Below, in pieces: positions 1 to 8,560 of a DNA stretch of 30,268 nt. Both the position numbers and the translations under genes were made by a program. The notes beneath the pieces were generated by a model, which was given only the letters and a program-made list of their open reading frames with translations, ran no database searches and was not told where the DNA came from. Position 1 is the first letter of the stretch, and each line of letters begins with the position of its first letter. Origin of the DNA: MFZZ01 sp964610165 (GTDB lineage: Bacteria; Patescibacteriota; Microgenomatia; UBA1406; GWC2-37-13); NCBI GenBank assembly GCA_964610165.1, contig CAZSUZ010000019.1, forward strand, positions 1 to 30,268, given 5' to 3'.

Positions 1-1175
1 TTATGACAGATATTAATACATCTGTAAGCCCTGATTATGTATGGAATGATTATGATCGAGCTTTTGAAGATTATGGTATGTATACAAATTCTGGCAATCC
101 GTCTGTATATTATCCCTATAGAACTTTATTCTCTGGTCGTGGTTCAGTAAATATAAAAAATGTAATCACTAAAAATGATAATGAATTGGTATTTACACCC
201 GCTACTCAGAATCCATTAAAAAATGCAAAGTTAATTCTTCCAGAGATTAATAAAAATGAAGCCTCATTTCTTAATAAAGTTTTACCTGTAGTTTCACAAG
301 ATGGAACTATTTCTATACCTTTAGTTACTGACGAAGTAATTTTTACTGGTAAAGGTGATCCTATGGGAACTGAAGTTATCTGCTGGCCACAAGGCACTGG
401 AATCATTTCACAACAATCTTTTGATAGCTTGTCTGAGCAATTTATACGTATTAGTTCTGAAAATGCTACTGCATGTAGGACAATTTCTCTTCCAGCATTG
501 GACCAACGCATAGGATATGTTATTGGGGTAAAAAGTAGAAATATGTTAAGTAATCCTTTAAAAATGTGGATTGAGAACTTAACTTCAAGACATGTAGAAC
601 AACAATTTTATTTATCAGATCAGAAAGAATTTGAATGGGAATATTTTGTTATCCCACCTCTTGCAGAAGATGGATTAGGTTATACAGTTCATTTTGATAA
701 TGTCTCAATTGGAGAAAAAGAAACGGTTAACGATTTAGCAGAAGTATTTATTTACCCTATTCCTTATCATTTTATAACTGGCATCACATATAATTCTGAG
801 CCTATTCAACCAATTACTAATATTGTAATTCCAAATACACAACAACTAACATTTACAAAATACCTAGTTTCTTTACCAGAAAATATTAGTAATAACTCTT
901 CTTTAGTACTTTTTCAAGGATATCATAAAGATTGGGATGCTTATTATATTGATCAAGATAGTCTGTTACACAAATCTTTTCCTACTGTGTTTGGTTCTAA
1001 AATAAGTACTCATTTGAAAGTAAATAATTGGGCAAATGGATGGGAATTAGATCCAGAAAATAAAATTACCGATACAGTTATGATCGTATATTGGCCTCAA
1101 ATATTTCAATTCACAGGATTTGGTTTACTAATGCTACTTCCATTGTTTCTAATAAAAAAGCATTTATTTGAATAA
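1..1175 (+). CDS. C-terminal part of a large integral membrane protein (5' truncated)
   Basis: The reading frame is open from the window edge (first full codon at 3), so this is the tail of a longer gene. About 390 residues are visible: a long soluble, probably extracytoplasmic, beta-rich region with a carbohydrate-binding look, ending in one hydrophobic segment (about residues 362-384) and a short KKHLFE tail. The end, with GYHKDWDAY, then VNNWANGW, then YWPQ before the last membrane segment, resembles the C-terminus of big multi-pass YfhO-like or glycosyltransferase-type membrane proteins that I recall from Microgenomates. That family link is recall and not provable here. The apparent ATG at position 3 is probably internal. 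Substrate and reaction are unknown. Confidence 0.6.
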   Translation, partial: MTDINTSVSPDYVWNDYDRAFEDYGMYTNSGNPSVYYPYRTLFSGRGSVNIKNVITKNDNELVFTPATQNPLKNAKLILPEINKNEASFLNKVLPVVSQDGTISIPLVTDEVIFTGKGDPMGTEVICWPQGTGIISQQSFDSLSEQFIRISSENATACRTISLPALDQRIGYVIGVKSRNMLSNPLKMWIENLTSRHVEQQFYLSDQKEFEWEYFVIPPLAEDGLGYTVHFDNVSIGEKETVNDLAEVFIYPIPYHFITGITYNSEPIQPITNIVIPNTQQLTFTKYLVSLPENISNNSSLVLFQGYHKDWDAYYIDQDSLLHKSFPTVFGSKISTHLKVNNWANGWELDPENKITDTVMIVYWPQIFQFTGFGLLMLLPLFLIKKHLFE

Positions 1176-1205
1176 TATTCCTTACTTTAATTTTTAAGAT
1201 TTAGG

Positions 1206-1234
1206 TTGATTTATCAATACAATTCATGTATAAT
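1206..1234 (+). promoter_or_regulatory. Sigma70-type promoter of the five-repeat secreted protein
   Basis: TTGATT (1206-1211), a 17-base spacer and a perfect TATAAT (1229-1234). The predicted start near 1241 gives a 5' leader of about 105 bases, unlike most genes here. The leader holds a small hairpin (CTGCG 1258-1262 with CGCAG 1279-1283) around the palindrome TTGCATGCAA (1269-1278). Confidence 0.75.
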
Positions 1235-1347
1235 ACTATAGGCTAAATACTATGTTCCTGCGATTTTTTTGCATGCAACGCAGTATAAGCACCTTAATAA
1301 GTAATCTCTAGTCAGTAGTCACTTTTTATAGAAATGGAGACAGTCAG

Positions 1348-2604
1348 ATGTCTAAGAACTGGAAGTATATTATAGCTTTTGCAGTATTTTTGGGAGTAGC
1401 TTACGTGGCAAATCCCATTCCTGCAAGCGCAAATGGTACCATTCCCCCACCTTCTGCTACCGAGTTTTGCAGCGGTCAGAAAGCTTGGTCTATGGATTTA
1501 AATAATAATCCACAGCCAGCAGATCCAAACTGCGGACCTGGTAAGTATGTAGTAGATGTAACGGGCAATTTGAGCCCAAAACAACCTACTTTCGAAGATG
1601 CGCTGAATTATCTTGCGCAACCAGAAGAAGGCGGCGTTGGAAGCATTTGGTTTATTCCGGAACCACAAACTCCAGAACCACAACCAGTAAGCGCTCCCGA
1701 GGGTTTTTGTGAGGGTAATGCCGAATGGCCACTTGACCTCAATACACAAATTCCTCAGGATCCAAAATGTGAAGACGGTGGCGAATATATTGTCGATGTC
1801 GGTGGCACACTAAGTAACCCATTTGATACTTTTGAGCTGGCAGTGTATAACTTGTCAGCCCGAGGATATGTGGGAACACTATGGTTTGATCCTCCGATTG
1901 TTATCGAGCCGCTTGAATCACAAGCTCCCCAAGGCTTTTGTGACGGTACAGTAGGATGGGGTTTAAACCTCAAGTTTAACATCCCAATCGACCCACAATG
2001 TCCAGAAGGCCGCTATATGGTTGATGTAGGTGGAGATTTCGGAGATGTCGAATTTGATAATCTCCAAGATGCTCTTACCAATCTAACGGAACGTGGACAA
2101 ATAGGTGCACTATGGTTCATACCAACACATACTGGCCCATGGCTAACCTACTTTCCCCAACTCTGGAATCGAATCTTTGCAGAGGTCCCGGATCAGTTCT
2201 GTGATGGAGTTATCGCATGGTTTCTGAATCTAATTCAGATGACCCCTGGCACTCCTGACTGTGACAACGGAAAATTCGTTGTAGATATCGGTGAAAACCG
2301 TCACACCTACAACACCTTCAACGAAGCCCTAACCGGTCTGCGTAACGAAGGGAACAAGGGCACAGTCTGGTTCGTACCGGCTCCGCCGGAACCAACCGCA
2401 ATATCGGCACCCGACAATTTCTGTAAGGGTACGGTGGGCTGGACTATAAACCTGGCTCTCCATGTACCTGTCAACCCAAACTGTGGCAGCGGAAAATATC
2501 TTTCAGATGCTGGAACATCTAAGGAAACACTCCTGGATTTTATCAGCTCTGTAGAATACATACGCAGTCACGGCAAAAACGGTACACTGTGGTATCTTGA
2601 CTAG
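1348..2604 (+). CDS. Secreted protein with five tandem Cys-containing repeats
   Basis: The 418-residue product has an N-terminal signal peptide (basic start, hydrophobic stretch about 8-22, cleavage probably after ASA near residue 28). The rest is five copies of a domain of about 65 residues, at roughly 36-103, 116-180, 194-258, 281-343 and 355-417. Each copy has an FC motif, a W, a second Cys 20-21 residues later, a K/RY-VD-G core, a helical stretch, and G-hydrophobic-WF near its end. Cysteines are at 41/62, 121/141, 198/218, 285/305 and 359/379, suggesting one disulfide per repeat. No other domain or anchor is seen. Start: GGAG at 1336-1339, 8 bases before the ATG. The gene is clearly GC-richer than its neighbours (37 of 60 bases in 2341-2400) and ends in TAG. 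I do not recognise the repeat. An abundant surface or matrix protein is a guess. Confidence 0.85.
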   Translation: MSKNWKYIIAFAVFLGVAYVANPIPASANGTIPPPSATEFCSGQKAWSMDLNNNPQPADPNCGPGKYVVDVTGNLSPKQPTFEDALNYLAQPEEGGVGSIWFIPEPQTPEPQPVSAPEGFCEGNAEWPLDLNTQIPQDPKCEDGGEYIVDVGGTLSNPFDTFELAVYNLSARGYVGTLWFDPPIVIEPLESQAPQGFCDGTVGWGLNLKFNIPIDPQCPEGRYMVDVGGDFGDVEFDNLQDALTNLTERGQIGALWFIPTHTGPWLTYFPQLWNRIFAEVPDQFCDGVIAWFLNLIQMTPGTPDCDNGKFVVDIGENRHTYNTFNEALTGLRNEGNKGTVWFVPAPPEPTAISAPDNFCKGTVGWTINLALHVPVNPNCGSGKYLSDAGTSKETLLDFISSVEYIRSHGKNGTLWYLD

Positions 2605-2605
2605 A

Positions 2606-2650
2606 GGTTATAGTTGGTTGCGTGTGCATCAGCACACGCAACCAACAACC
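2606..2650 (+). terminator. Strong hairpin after the five-repeat gene
   Basis: A perfect 15-bp stem (2613-2627 with 2632-2646, loop ATCA) begins 9 bases after the stop. It is extended by GGTT/AACC (2606-2609 with 2647-2650) across a 3-base bulge. Only TTT follows directly, so it may act as a weak intrinsic terminator or as a 3'-end stabiliser. Confidence 0.7.
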
Positions 2651-2673
2651 TTTAAATATAAAAAACTTTAAAA

Positions 2674-2682
2674 TGATATAAT
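2674..2682 (+). promoter_or_regulatory. Extended -10 promoter, leaderless type
   Basis: TGATATAAT, i.e. TG-N-TATAAT, ends 5 bases before the ATG at 2688. Transcription would begin at or next to the start codon, and no Shine-Dalgarno site is present. Confidence 0.7.
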
Positions 2683-2687
2683 TTAAT

Positions 2688-4856
2688 ATGCAATTTTCCC
2701 ACTTACAAATACGAAATCCAAAAGACGATGAAACAACGCCAGAATCTGCAACACAGATATTTTCATCGCTTCTCTCTTCTCAAATAAGTCTGATGACTCG
2801 ATTTTTTAATGAAGTTGATAATTTTGCCTTTGAAATATTTTTAACAGGACAAACAATTTATTATTATGCTTCAATTCCAACAAATCGTGAATCATTAGTG
2901 CATAGCTTAATTCAATCATCATATCCTCAATGTGCGATACAAAAAACACAAGACCCTATGGATATTGTGCTGAAAAATCCCATTGTCGCAACAGGTAAAC
3001 TACAATTGCAGAACACATATATTTTACCTATTAAAACCTATGCAGATTTTGGAGATATAGATGCACTTTCTGCATTAATTGGACTTTTATCTAAACAAGG
3101 TCCATGGTACAGAGCAGCAATTCAAATATTAGTAACACCTGCTTCTTTTCCTTGGCAAGGAAATACGTTAAAAGCTCGTACTAAAACAGTTAAAGATCCA
3201 ACAACTGGAGAAACTAAAGAAGAAAAATCTTCAGAGAATGCATCACATTTAGCTCGTAAAGTTATGTATGAAGGTGGACGTACAACAATTCGTGTTATCG
3301 TTTCTTCTTCAAGTCCTGAACATGATCCACAAATTCTTCTAGATAATATTGCCGGAACATTTGGAGGTTTCGCCCTTGGAGAAGGTAATAAACTCAGTAT
3401 GACTTCAGTTCGTTCTGGAAAACAAGAATTTATAGATCGTGCTAAAAAACGTTCTTTCAACCTATTTGAACATAGAACACAAATTTTAAATGCACAGGAA
3501 CTTGCTACTTTATGGCATCCACCAGGAAAAGCTCTTGCTGGTATAAAAAATATTTCCTGGGGCAAAACTCTCGCTGGTGAACCACCAGAAAATTTACCAA
3601 CAACAGATAAAATTTCTGAAGAACAAAAAAACGATGTTAATTTTTTTGCAAAAGCAGAATATAAAAATAACGATTCTATTTTTGGTATTAAATCTAAAGA
3701 TCGCCGTAAACACATGTATATTATTGGTAAAACAGGTGCTGGTAAATCTACACTTATTGCCAATATGGCAATTGATGATATTCGTCGTGGCCGTGGTGTT
3801 GGCATTATAGATCCCCACGGAGATTTATCAGAAACAATTTTAGAATATATTCCAAAACGTAGAATTAATGATGTTGTGTATTTGGAACCTTTTGATACCG
3901 AAAGACCATTTTCCATGAATGTGCTTGAAATACGAAATCAACAACAGAAAGATCTTATTTCTTCTGGTATTGTTTCTATTTTTTATAAATTATATGGAGA
4001 TAGTTGGGGTCCAAGACTTGAATATATATTAAGAAATACAATTTTAACCTTGTTAGAAGTTCCAAACTCCACATTAGCAGATGCACTTCCTTTACTTGCA
4101 CAAGAAAAATTTAGAAAAAAATATATTCAACATGTAAAAGATGAAGTTCTTTTAAACTTTTGGACTAACGAATTTGACAAAATGACAGATAAATTGCGTG
4201 TTGAAGCTATATCGCCTATTCAAAATAAGATTGGCCAGTTTGTAACTTCAAAAATGATCCGAAATATCATTAATACTCCAAAATCTACTGTTAACTTGGA
4301 AGAGATTATGAATAGTGGAAAAATTTTGATTATGAATTTATCTCAAGGAAAAATGGGTGAAGATAATGCAGCTCTTCTTGGTGCCATGATGATTACTCAA
4401 ATACAACTTGCAGCTATGAATCGTTCGTTCCAAAAAGAAGATGATCGTCGCGATTTTTTCTTATATGTAGATGAATTCCAAAACTTTGCAACATCATCAT
4501 TTATTAAAATTCTTTCCGAAGCTCGTAAATATAGATTAGCCTTAACATTGACTAACCAGTATATTGGCCAGCTTGATGAGACAATCATAAATGCCATATT
4601 TGGAAACGTAGGAACACTTATTTCATTTGTAACAGGAGCAAGTGATGCGCAATATTTAACAAAAGAATTTTCAGAATTATATTCTCAAAATGATTTAGTA
4701 ACACTTGGTAAATACGAAGTTGTTATGAAAATGTCTATTGATGAAATGACAACATTACCCTTCCCAGCAAAAACACTACCACTTCCATCATTGAAGAATG
4801 ACAATAAAGAAAAAATAATACGTCTTTCTAAAGAAAAATACGGAAGGAAAATATAA
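2688..4856 (+). CDS. VirD4/TraG-type DNA-pumping ATPase (type IV secretion-like)
   Basis: The 722-residue protein belongs to the FtsK/HerA/VirD4 P-loop superfamily. Walker A is GKTGAGKST (about 347-355), followed by the family's IIDPHGDL segment. Walker B is LYVDEFQN (592-599), followed by a TNQYIGQL-like sensor segment. The first 300 or so residues form a separate domain with no obvious membrane helix, unlike classical VirD4/TraG, which carries N-terminal membrane segments. No relaxase, VirB or pilus gene is visible nearby. Family knowledge: such ATPases feed DNA or protein substrates into a membrane channel. In CPR genomes they often occur without a full conjugation system and may serve DNA uptake or surface functions; that role is inferred. 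The gene ends 2 bases before the convergent gene at 4859. Confidence 0.8.
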   Translation: MQFSHLQIRNPKDDETTPESATQIFSSLLSSQISLMTRFFNEVDNFAFEIFLTGQTIYYYASIPTNRESLVHSLIQSSYPQCAIQKTQDPMDIVLKNPIVATGKLQLQNTYILPIKTYADFGDIDALSALIGLLSKQGPWYRAAIQILVTPASFPWQGNTLKARTKTVKDPTTGETKEEKSSENASHLARKVMYEGGRTTIRVIVSSSSPEHDPQILLDNIAGTFGGFALGEGNKLSMTSVRSGKQEFIDRAKKRSFNLFEHRTQILNAQELATLWHPPGKALAGIKNISWGKTLAGEPPENLPTTDKISEEQKNDVNFFAKAEYKNNDSIFGIKSKDRRKHMYIIGKTGAGKSTLIANMAIDDIRRGRGVGIIDPHGDLSETILEYIPKRRINDVVYLEPFDTERPFSMNVLEIRNQQQKDLISSGIVSIFYKLYGDSWGPRLEYILRNTILTLLEVPNSTLADALPLLAQEKFRKKYIQHVKDEVLLNFWTNEFDKMTDKLRVEAISPIQNKIGQFVTSKMIRNIINTPKSTVNLEEIMNSGKILIMNLSQGKMGEDNAALLGAMMITQIQLAAMNRSFQKEDDRRDFFLYVDEFQNFATSSFIKILSEARKYRLALTLTNQYIGQLDETIINAIFGNVGTLISFVTGASDAQYLTKEFSELYSQNDLVTLGKYEVVMKMSIDEMTTLPFPAKTLPLPSLKNDNKEKIIRLSKEKYGRKI

Positions 4857-4858
4857 GA

Positions 4859-5101
4859 TTATTTATTCATCCAACTTTTTATTCTGGCAAGCAAGAATGA
4901 GCCAAGCGTTACACCTACCATACCCATTAAGCCAGATTTATTGTTTTCTATAATATTTGAGACGGTTTCTTCAATGCGCTTTGGTGCGTTTTTAATACCA
5001 TTGTAGAGTGTCCAAAGTATAGCTGCAAACAATACTAATACAACAAGCCATGTTAGCATTACAATAATAGCAACAATATAGAAAATTGATTGTATATCCA
5101 T
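4859..5101 (-). CDS. Small membrane protein paired with YtxH-like gene
   Basis: The 80-residue protein has a hydrophobic helix at about 7-32, a basic/amphipathic middle (NAPKRIEETVSNIIEN), a second weakly hydrophobic segment at 58-72 and a basic tail. I recognise no named family. It lies 18 bases after the YtxH-like gene on the same strand, but it also has its own TATAAT (reverse complement at 5108-5113) ending 6 bases before the ATG, so it can be transcribed alone as a leaderless message. A role in envelope stress alongside its neighbour is inferred from position only. Its stop nearly abuts that of the ATPase gene, tail to tail. Confidence 0.7.
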   Translation of the reverse strand: MDIQSIFYIVAIIVMLTWLVVLVLFAAILWTLYNGIKNAPKRIEETVSNIIENNKSGLMGMVGVTLGSFLLARIKSWMNK

Positions 5102-5119
5102 TCTTATATTATAAACTGC

Positions 5120-5593
5120 TTATTTCTTTTTGACTACTTTATCTTCAACATCTTCCACAACCATTGTTGCATCTTTTTGTGCCATTGTTTGTGCTTTATC
5201 CCATCTCTTAACTAAATATTCCTGAAGTTTCATAATACGATCTTTGGTAGCTTCAGTTTCATTCTGAACACGATCCATTACTTCTTCTACTAAAGAAATA
5301 TATTTTTTCTTATCAACTTCACCAATTATATCTTTCATATCATCCAGTTTTGCATCTAATTCTTTTCTAGCTGTAACATATAACTTTTTACCTTCGTCCG
5401 ATGCCTTTCCGTAAATTTCAGTTACAATTTCATCAATTTTTTTATCTTTAAGCATATTTCTTAGCTGATCAAACTTTTCACGAGCGAGATCTCTATTTTC
5501 TTTTCCAGTTTTTGGAGAAAGAAAAAAAGCTGCAATTCCGCCAAGTACGGCGCCTAACACAAGTCCTGTTTTAAAAGTAGATTTTTTATCCAT
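5120..5593 (-). CDS. YtxH domain-containing protein
   Basis: The 157-residue protein begins with a short hydrophobic, glycine-rich segment (about 8-25, GLVLGAVLGGIAAFFLSPKTG), the typical start of YtxH/gas-vesicle-protein-like families. Highly charged, predicted coiled-coil helices follow to a Lys-rich end. YtxH proteins are general-stress, membrane-anchored proteins in Firmicutes whose exact activity is unknown. TATACT (reverse complement 5600-5605) ends 6 bases before the ATG, so it is probably leaderless. First gene of a two-gene unit with the 80-residue membrane protein. Confidence 0.8.
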   Translation of the reverse strand: MDKKSTFKTGLVLGAVLGGIAAFFLSPKTGKENRDLAREKFDQLRNMLKDKKIDEIVTEIYGKASDEGKKLYVTARKELDAKLDDMKDIIGEVDKKKYISLVEEVMDRVQNETEATKDRIMKLQEYLVKRWDKAQTMAQKDATMVVEDVEDKVVKKK

Positions 5594-5740
5594 AAATTTA
5601 GTATAAATTAATAATTAATATAAATAACTATCGTCAGTATAGATATATAGTATAAAGCTTTTGTAAGAAGAATACACATTTTACGCAATTACACAACAAT
5701 ACAGAATATAATTGTACAGTTGCGCTTAATAACTCATAAA

Positions 5741-5749
5741 TGGTATAAT
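5741..5749 (+). promoter_or_regulatory. Extended -10 promoter that fixes the start at 5756
   Basis: TGGTATAAT matches TG-N-TATAAT and ends 6 bases before ATG 5756. A weak -35 (TTGCGC, 5720-5725) sits 18 bases upstream. The TTG at 5720 that could extend the frame lies inside this promoter, so it is not the start. Confidence 0.75.
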
Positions 5750-5755
5750 ATTTCT

Positions 5756-6334
5756 ATGAATTCTAAAAAAAATCTGAAAATTTATTTCACTGCATCACTT
5801 ACGGCAAAACAACAATATTTACCAAATTACAAGAAAATTATTGATCATATTAAAAGCCGAGGTAATGATGTTATTGCTGATCATATTCTAAAACCTACAG
5901 AACAAGAAGTTAGTTTAGGAACACGCGAAGAACGTTTAGCATTTCATAATCAATTGGAAAAATGGATTCATAGTTGTGATGGTATTGTTGCAGAAACTTC
6001 TTTTCCAAGTATTAGTGTTGGTTATGAAATTTCACTGGCTCTTCGTGTTGGTAAACCAGTTTTAATTCTTTATAGTGAAGGTGAGCCACCATCTTTATTA
6101 GCTCATCATAAAGATGAAAAACTTTTATGTGAACGCTACACTCCACCTCAACTTCCTTCTATTTTAGATGACTTTTTACACTATATTCATAGTAAAAGTG
6201 ATTTAAGATTTACCTTTTTTATTACACCAAATATTGCTTCTTATTTGGATGATATTGCTAAAAAAAATAAACTGCCTAAATCTGTTTACTTACGTAAACT
6301 TATTGAAAAAGACATGGATGAAAATCTATCATAA
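5756..6334 (+). CDS. DNPH1/Rcl-like 2'-deoxynucleoside 5'-phosphate hydrolase with ribbon-helix-helix-like tail
   Basis: The 192-residue protein (starting at ATG 5756) carries a nucleoside 2-deoxyribosyltransferase-fold domain at about 7-142. It has an IYFTASLT start, an ADH segment, and the signature CDGIVAETSFPSISVGYE (74-91). E91 aligns with the catalytic Glu, and the order of motifs resembles human DNPH1, which cleaves the N-glycosidic bond of deoxynucleoside monophosphates. An added tail (about 150-192: a beta-like RFTFFIT, then two helices with PKSVYLRKLIEKDMDE) looks like a ribbon-helix-helix or RHH-like dimerisation unit. The role, nucleotide-pool cleaning or salvage, is inferred from the family. 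Substrate preference cannot be read from sequence. Confidence 0.7.
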   Translation: MNSKKNLKIYFTASLTAKQQYLPNYKKIIDHIKSRGNDVIADHILKPTEQEVSLGTREERLAFHNQLEKWIHSCDGIVAETSFPSISVGYEISLALRVGKPVLILYSEGEPPSLLAHHKDEKLLCERYTPPQLPSILDDFLHYIHSKSDLRFTFFITPNIASYLDDIAKKNKLPKSVYLRKLIEKDMDENLS

Positions 6335-6412
6335 CCTACATATCCATGATGCATCCCCATTACATTATAAAAAAGTTACAATGTGAATCTTTAGTAATAC
6401 TAAATATTTAAA

Positions 6413-6437
6413 ATGTTGCATATTGAATATGTAGCAT
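6413..6437. repeat. 11-bp hairpin upstream of the CPA1 antiporter
   Basis: 6413-6423 pairs with 6427-6437 around loop TGA, including two G-U pairs. It lies just before a TATAAT (6446-6451) and a weaker TTTAAT (6476-6481, 9 bases before the ATG). It could be a regulatory hairpin or operator. The remaining bases of this 156-base spacer show nothing clear. Confidence 0.4.
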
Positions 6438-6490
6438 CTTAACGATATAATTGTCAACTATTTAACAAATTAAAATTTAATCACTATCTA

Positions 6491-8458
6491 ATGGAACATG
6501 GACTTATTTATTTAATCCTTTTTATTTCTATATTTCTTATTTTCACGGGACTACTTCAACGTTTTACAAATAAATTTTCAGCTTTACCTTATACAGTAGC
6601 GCTTTTACTCGTCGGAATTCTAGGACAATATGTAGTGAAATGGTTTCATATTCCTGTTCATTTAGAATTAGGTTCAGATGTTATTTACTTTGTACTTCTT
6701 CCTTTACTTTTATTTGAATCTGCATTTCATATCAATTTTCATCAGTTTAAACTTCAATTCAAGACAATTACTTTTTTTGCAACAGTTGGATTATTAATAT
6801 CTATATTTGTAATTGCATATTTCTTAGCTATAGCTATTGGCTATCCATTTGAAATGGCTCTCTTGTTTGGCGCTTTGATATCAGCTACTGATCCTATTGC
6901 AGTTATCAGTATGTTTAAAACTCTTGGTGCTCCTAAACGATTAGGATTAGTTGCTGATGGCGAAAGTATGTTAAATGATGCAACTGGTGTTATTGCTTTT
7001 AAAGTTATTTCTGCTTTTGTTCTTGCAAGTACAGGTTTTCAGTCTGATGCATTACTTGGTTCTACATGGACATTTGTGTATACATTTGTAGGTAGTATTA
7101 TTTTTGGAGCAATTGCCGGATATGTCTTTTCAAAAATTATTGAAAAAATTAAAAACGATCCTGTTATTGAAACAACAATTACAGTTGCCGCAGCTTTAGG
7201 TTCATTTGCTGCTGCTGAATATTTCTTCCATTTTTCTGGAGTTATTGCTTGTGTTATCTGTGGAATTGTCGTTGGAAACTTGGGTAAAACTAAATTTTCA
7301 GCTGGTGTTCGCCATTTCGTAGAATCATTTTGGTCTTATTTTGCATTCCTCTCACTCTCACTTGTATTCTTCTTTGCAACATTTAGTCTTGATTTTTCAA
7401 TCTTTTCAAATAAACCAATAAATATTTTATATGCAATTGTTGCAGTTCTATTAGGAAGAGCTATTTCTGTATATGGCTCCGCACTTATAACAAATTACAC
7501 TCCTTTCTTTAAAGATGAGCCAAACTTACCAATGAGTTGGTTACATATTTTAAACTGGGGTGGTTTAAGAGGAGTTATTCCATTGGTACTTGTATATTCT
7601 CTTCCAGAAGATTTTGCATATAGAAATGATATGTTAAGTTTCACCATGGGAGCATTACTTTTTACTCTTCTTGTTAATGGATTAACTATTAAAGGTTTAT
7701 TGTTAAAACTTGGTGTTCATCTTCCAAAAAAAGAAGAAGAAGTTTTACATGAAGAACTTACCATTCTGGAACTTGAAGAAGCAAAGCAATCACTTGAAAA
7801 TCTTAAAGATCAAGAATTTGACCCAGATATTCTTCAAGATTTAAAGAAAGAATTAAATGATGCTGAAAATGAACACAAAAAGAAACTTAACTCAATTCTA
7901 AAACCAGAATATTTTGAAAAAAGTCTTAGAATTCAATCACTTCAAATTGAAAGAAATGGTTTAGAAGATTTATATAACCAAGGTTATGTTTCTGAAAACG
8001 TTTATTTTGACTTTGATGTAGAACTTGATATTCAAGAAGATGCATTAGAGTATCCAGAAGTATATGCAGGACGCGCAGTTACTTCAGGTGGCAAAGTTAA
8101 AACCGAAGGTTCATTTAGAAAACGTATTTATAAACTTAGATCACTTGCTGGTCAATTTCCATTATTAAAACAATTCTTTAAATCTGAAAGACAGAATTTA
8201 ATTCAAGATCGTATTGGTATTCTAAAAGCTCGCATTATTACCAGTCAAATGGTTGTTGAATATCTGAATAAAATTGATAAATACTTAGGTAAGAATGAAC
8301 ATGCAAATATTATTAAAGGACTTATTAAAGAAAATAAGGATCTTATTAACGAAAATAATGATGAGTTAGTTAAATTAACCAAAGAGAATCCTAAATTATC
8401 CGAAATGTATCAACGAAAATTAGCATATAATTTAATTGCTAATCCTCATACGCATTAA
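6491..8458 (+). CDS. CPA1-family Na+/H+ antiporter with long cytoplasmic tail
   Basis: The 655-residue protein has about 12 membrane helices in residues 1-415 and a charged, helical tail of about 240 residues. Core motifs are ATDPIAVI (132-139) and DGESMLNDATGV (156-167), where N162-D163 is the ion-binding ND pair of electroneutral CPA1 exchangers. It would exchange cytoplasmic Na+ (or K+) for external H+ at the membrane. The tail is rich in E/K heptad-like stretches, suggesting coiled-coil regulation or dimerisation; I recognise no nucleotide-binding (RCK) motif in it. The gene is followed by a shikimate-kinase-like gene and NhaB, giving two unrelated sodium exporters within 4.5 kb. No clear Shine-Dalgarno site precedes the ATG. 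Confidence 0.85.
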   Translation: MEHGLIYLILFISIFLIFTGLLQRFTNKFSALPYTVALLLVGILGQYVVKWFHIPVHLELGSDVIYFVLLPLLLFESAFHINFHQFKLQFKTITFFATVGLLISIFVIAYFLAIAIGYPFEMALLFGALISATDPIAVISMFKTLGAPKRLGLVADGESMLNDATGVIAFKVISAFVLASTGFQSDALLGSTWTFVYTFVGSIIFGAIAGYVFSKIIEKIKNDPVIETTITVAAALGSFAAAEYFFHFSGVIACVICGIVVGNLGKTKFSAGVRHFVESFWSYFAFLSLSLVFFFATFSLDFSIFSNKPINILYAIVAVLLGRAISVYGSALITNYTPFFKDEPNLPMSWLHILNWGGLRGVIPLVLVYSLPEDFAYRNDMLSFTMGALLFTLLVNGLTIKGLLLKLGVHLPKKEEEVLHEELTILELEEAKQSLENLKDQEFDPDILQDLKKELNDAENEHKKKLNSILKPEYFEKSLRIQSLQIERNGLEDLYNQGYVSENVYFDFDVELDIQEDALEYPEVYAGRAVTSGGKVKTEGSFRKRIYKLRSLAGQFPLLKQFFKSERQNLIQDRIGILKARIITSQMVVEYLNKIDKYLGKNEHANIIKGLIKENKDLINENNDELVKLTKENPKLSEMYQRKLAYNLIANPHTH

Positions 8459-8560
8459 GTTTTGATACATCATGGATACATCTATTAATATCTCCCTCTA
8501 TTGACTTATAAATTTTGAAACGGTAAGATGGGTCTAGTATAAGTTTCAAAAAAATCATAT

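Noticed and set aside
3122..3916. 264-codon open frame antisense to the VirD4-like gene
   Set aside because: It lies wholly inside the coding frame with P-loop and Walker B motifs, has no family features and a composition expected of a shadow frame.
5720..5755. TTG start extending the DNPH1-like gene by 12 residues
   Set aside because: The added codons overlap a TG-N-TATAAT promoter that ends 6 bases before ATG 5756, and the family domain begins after that ATG.
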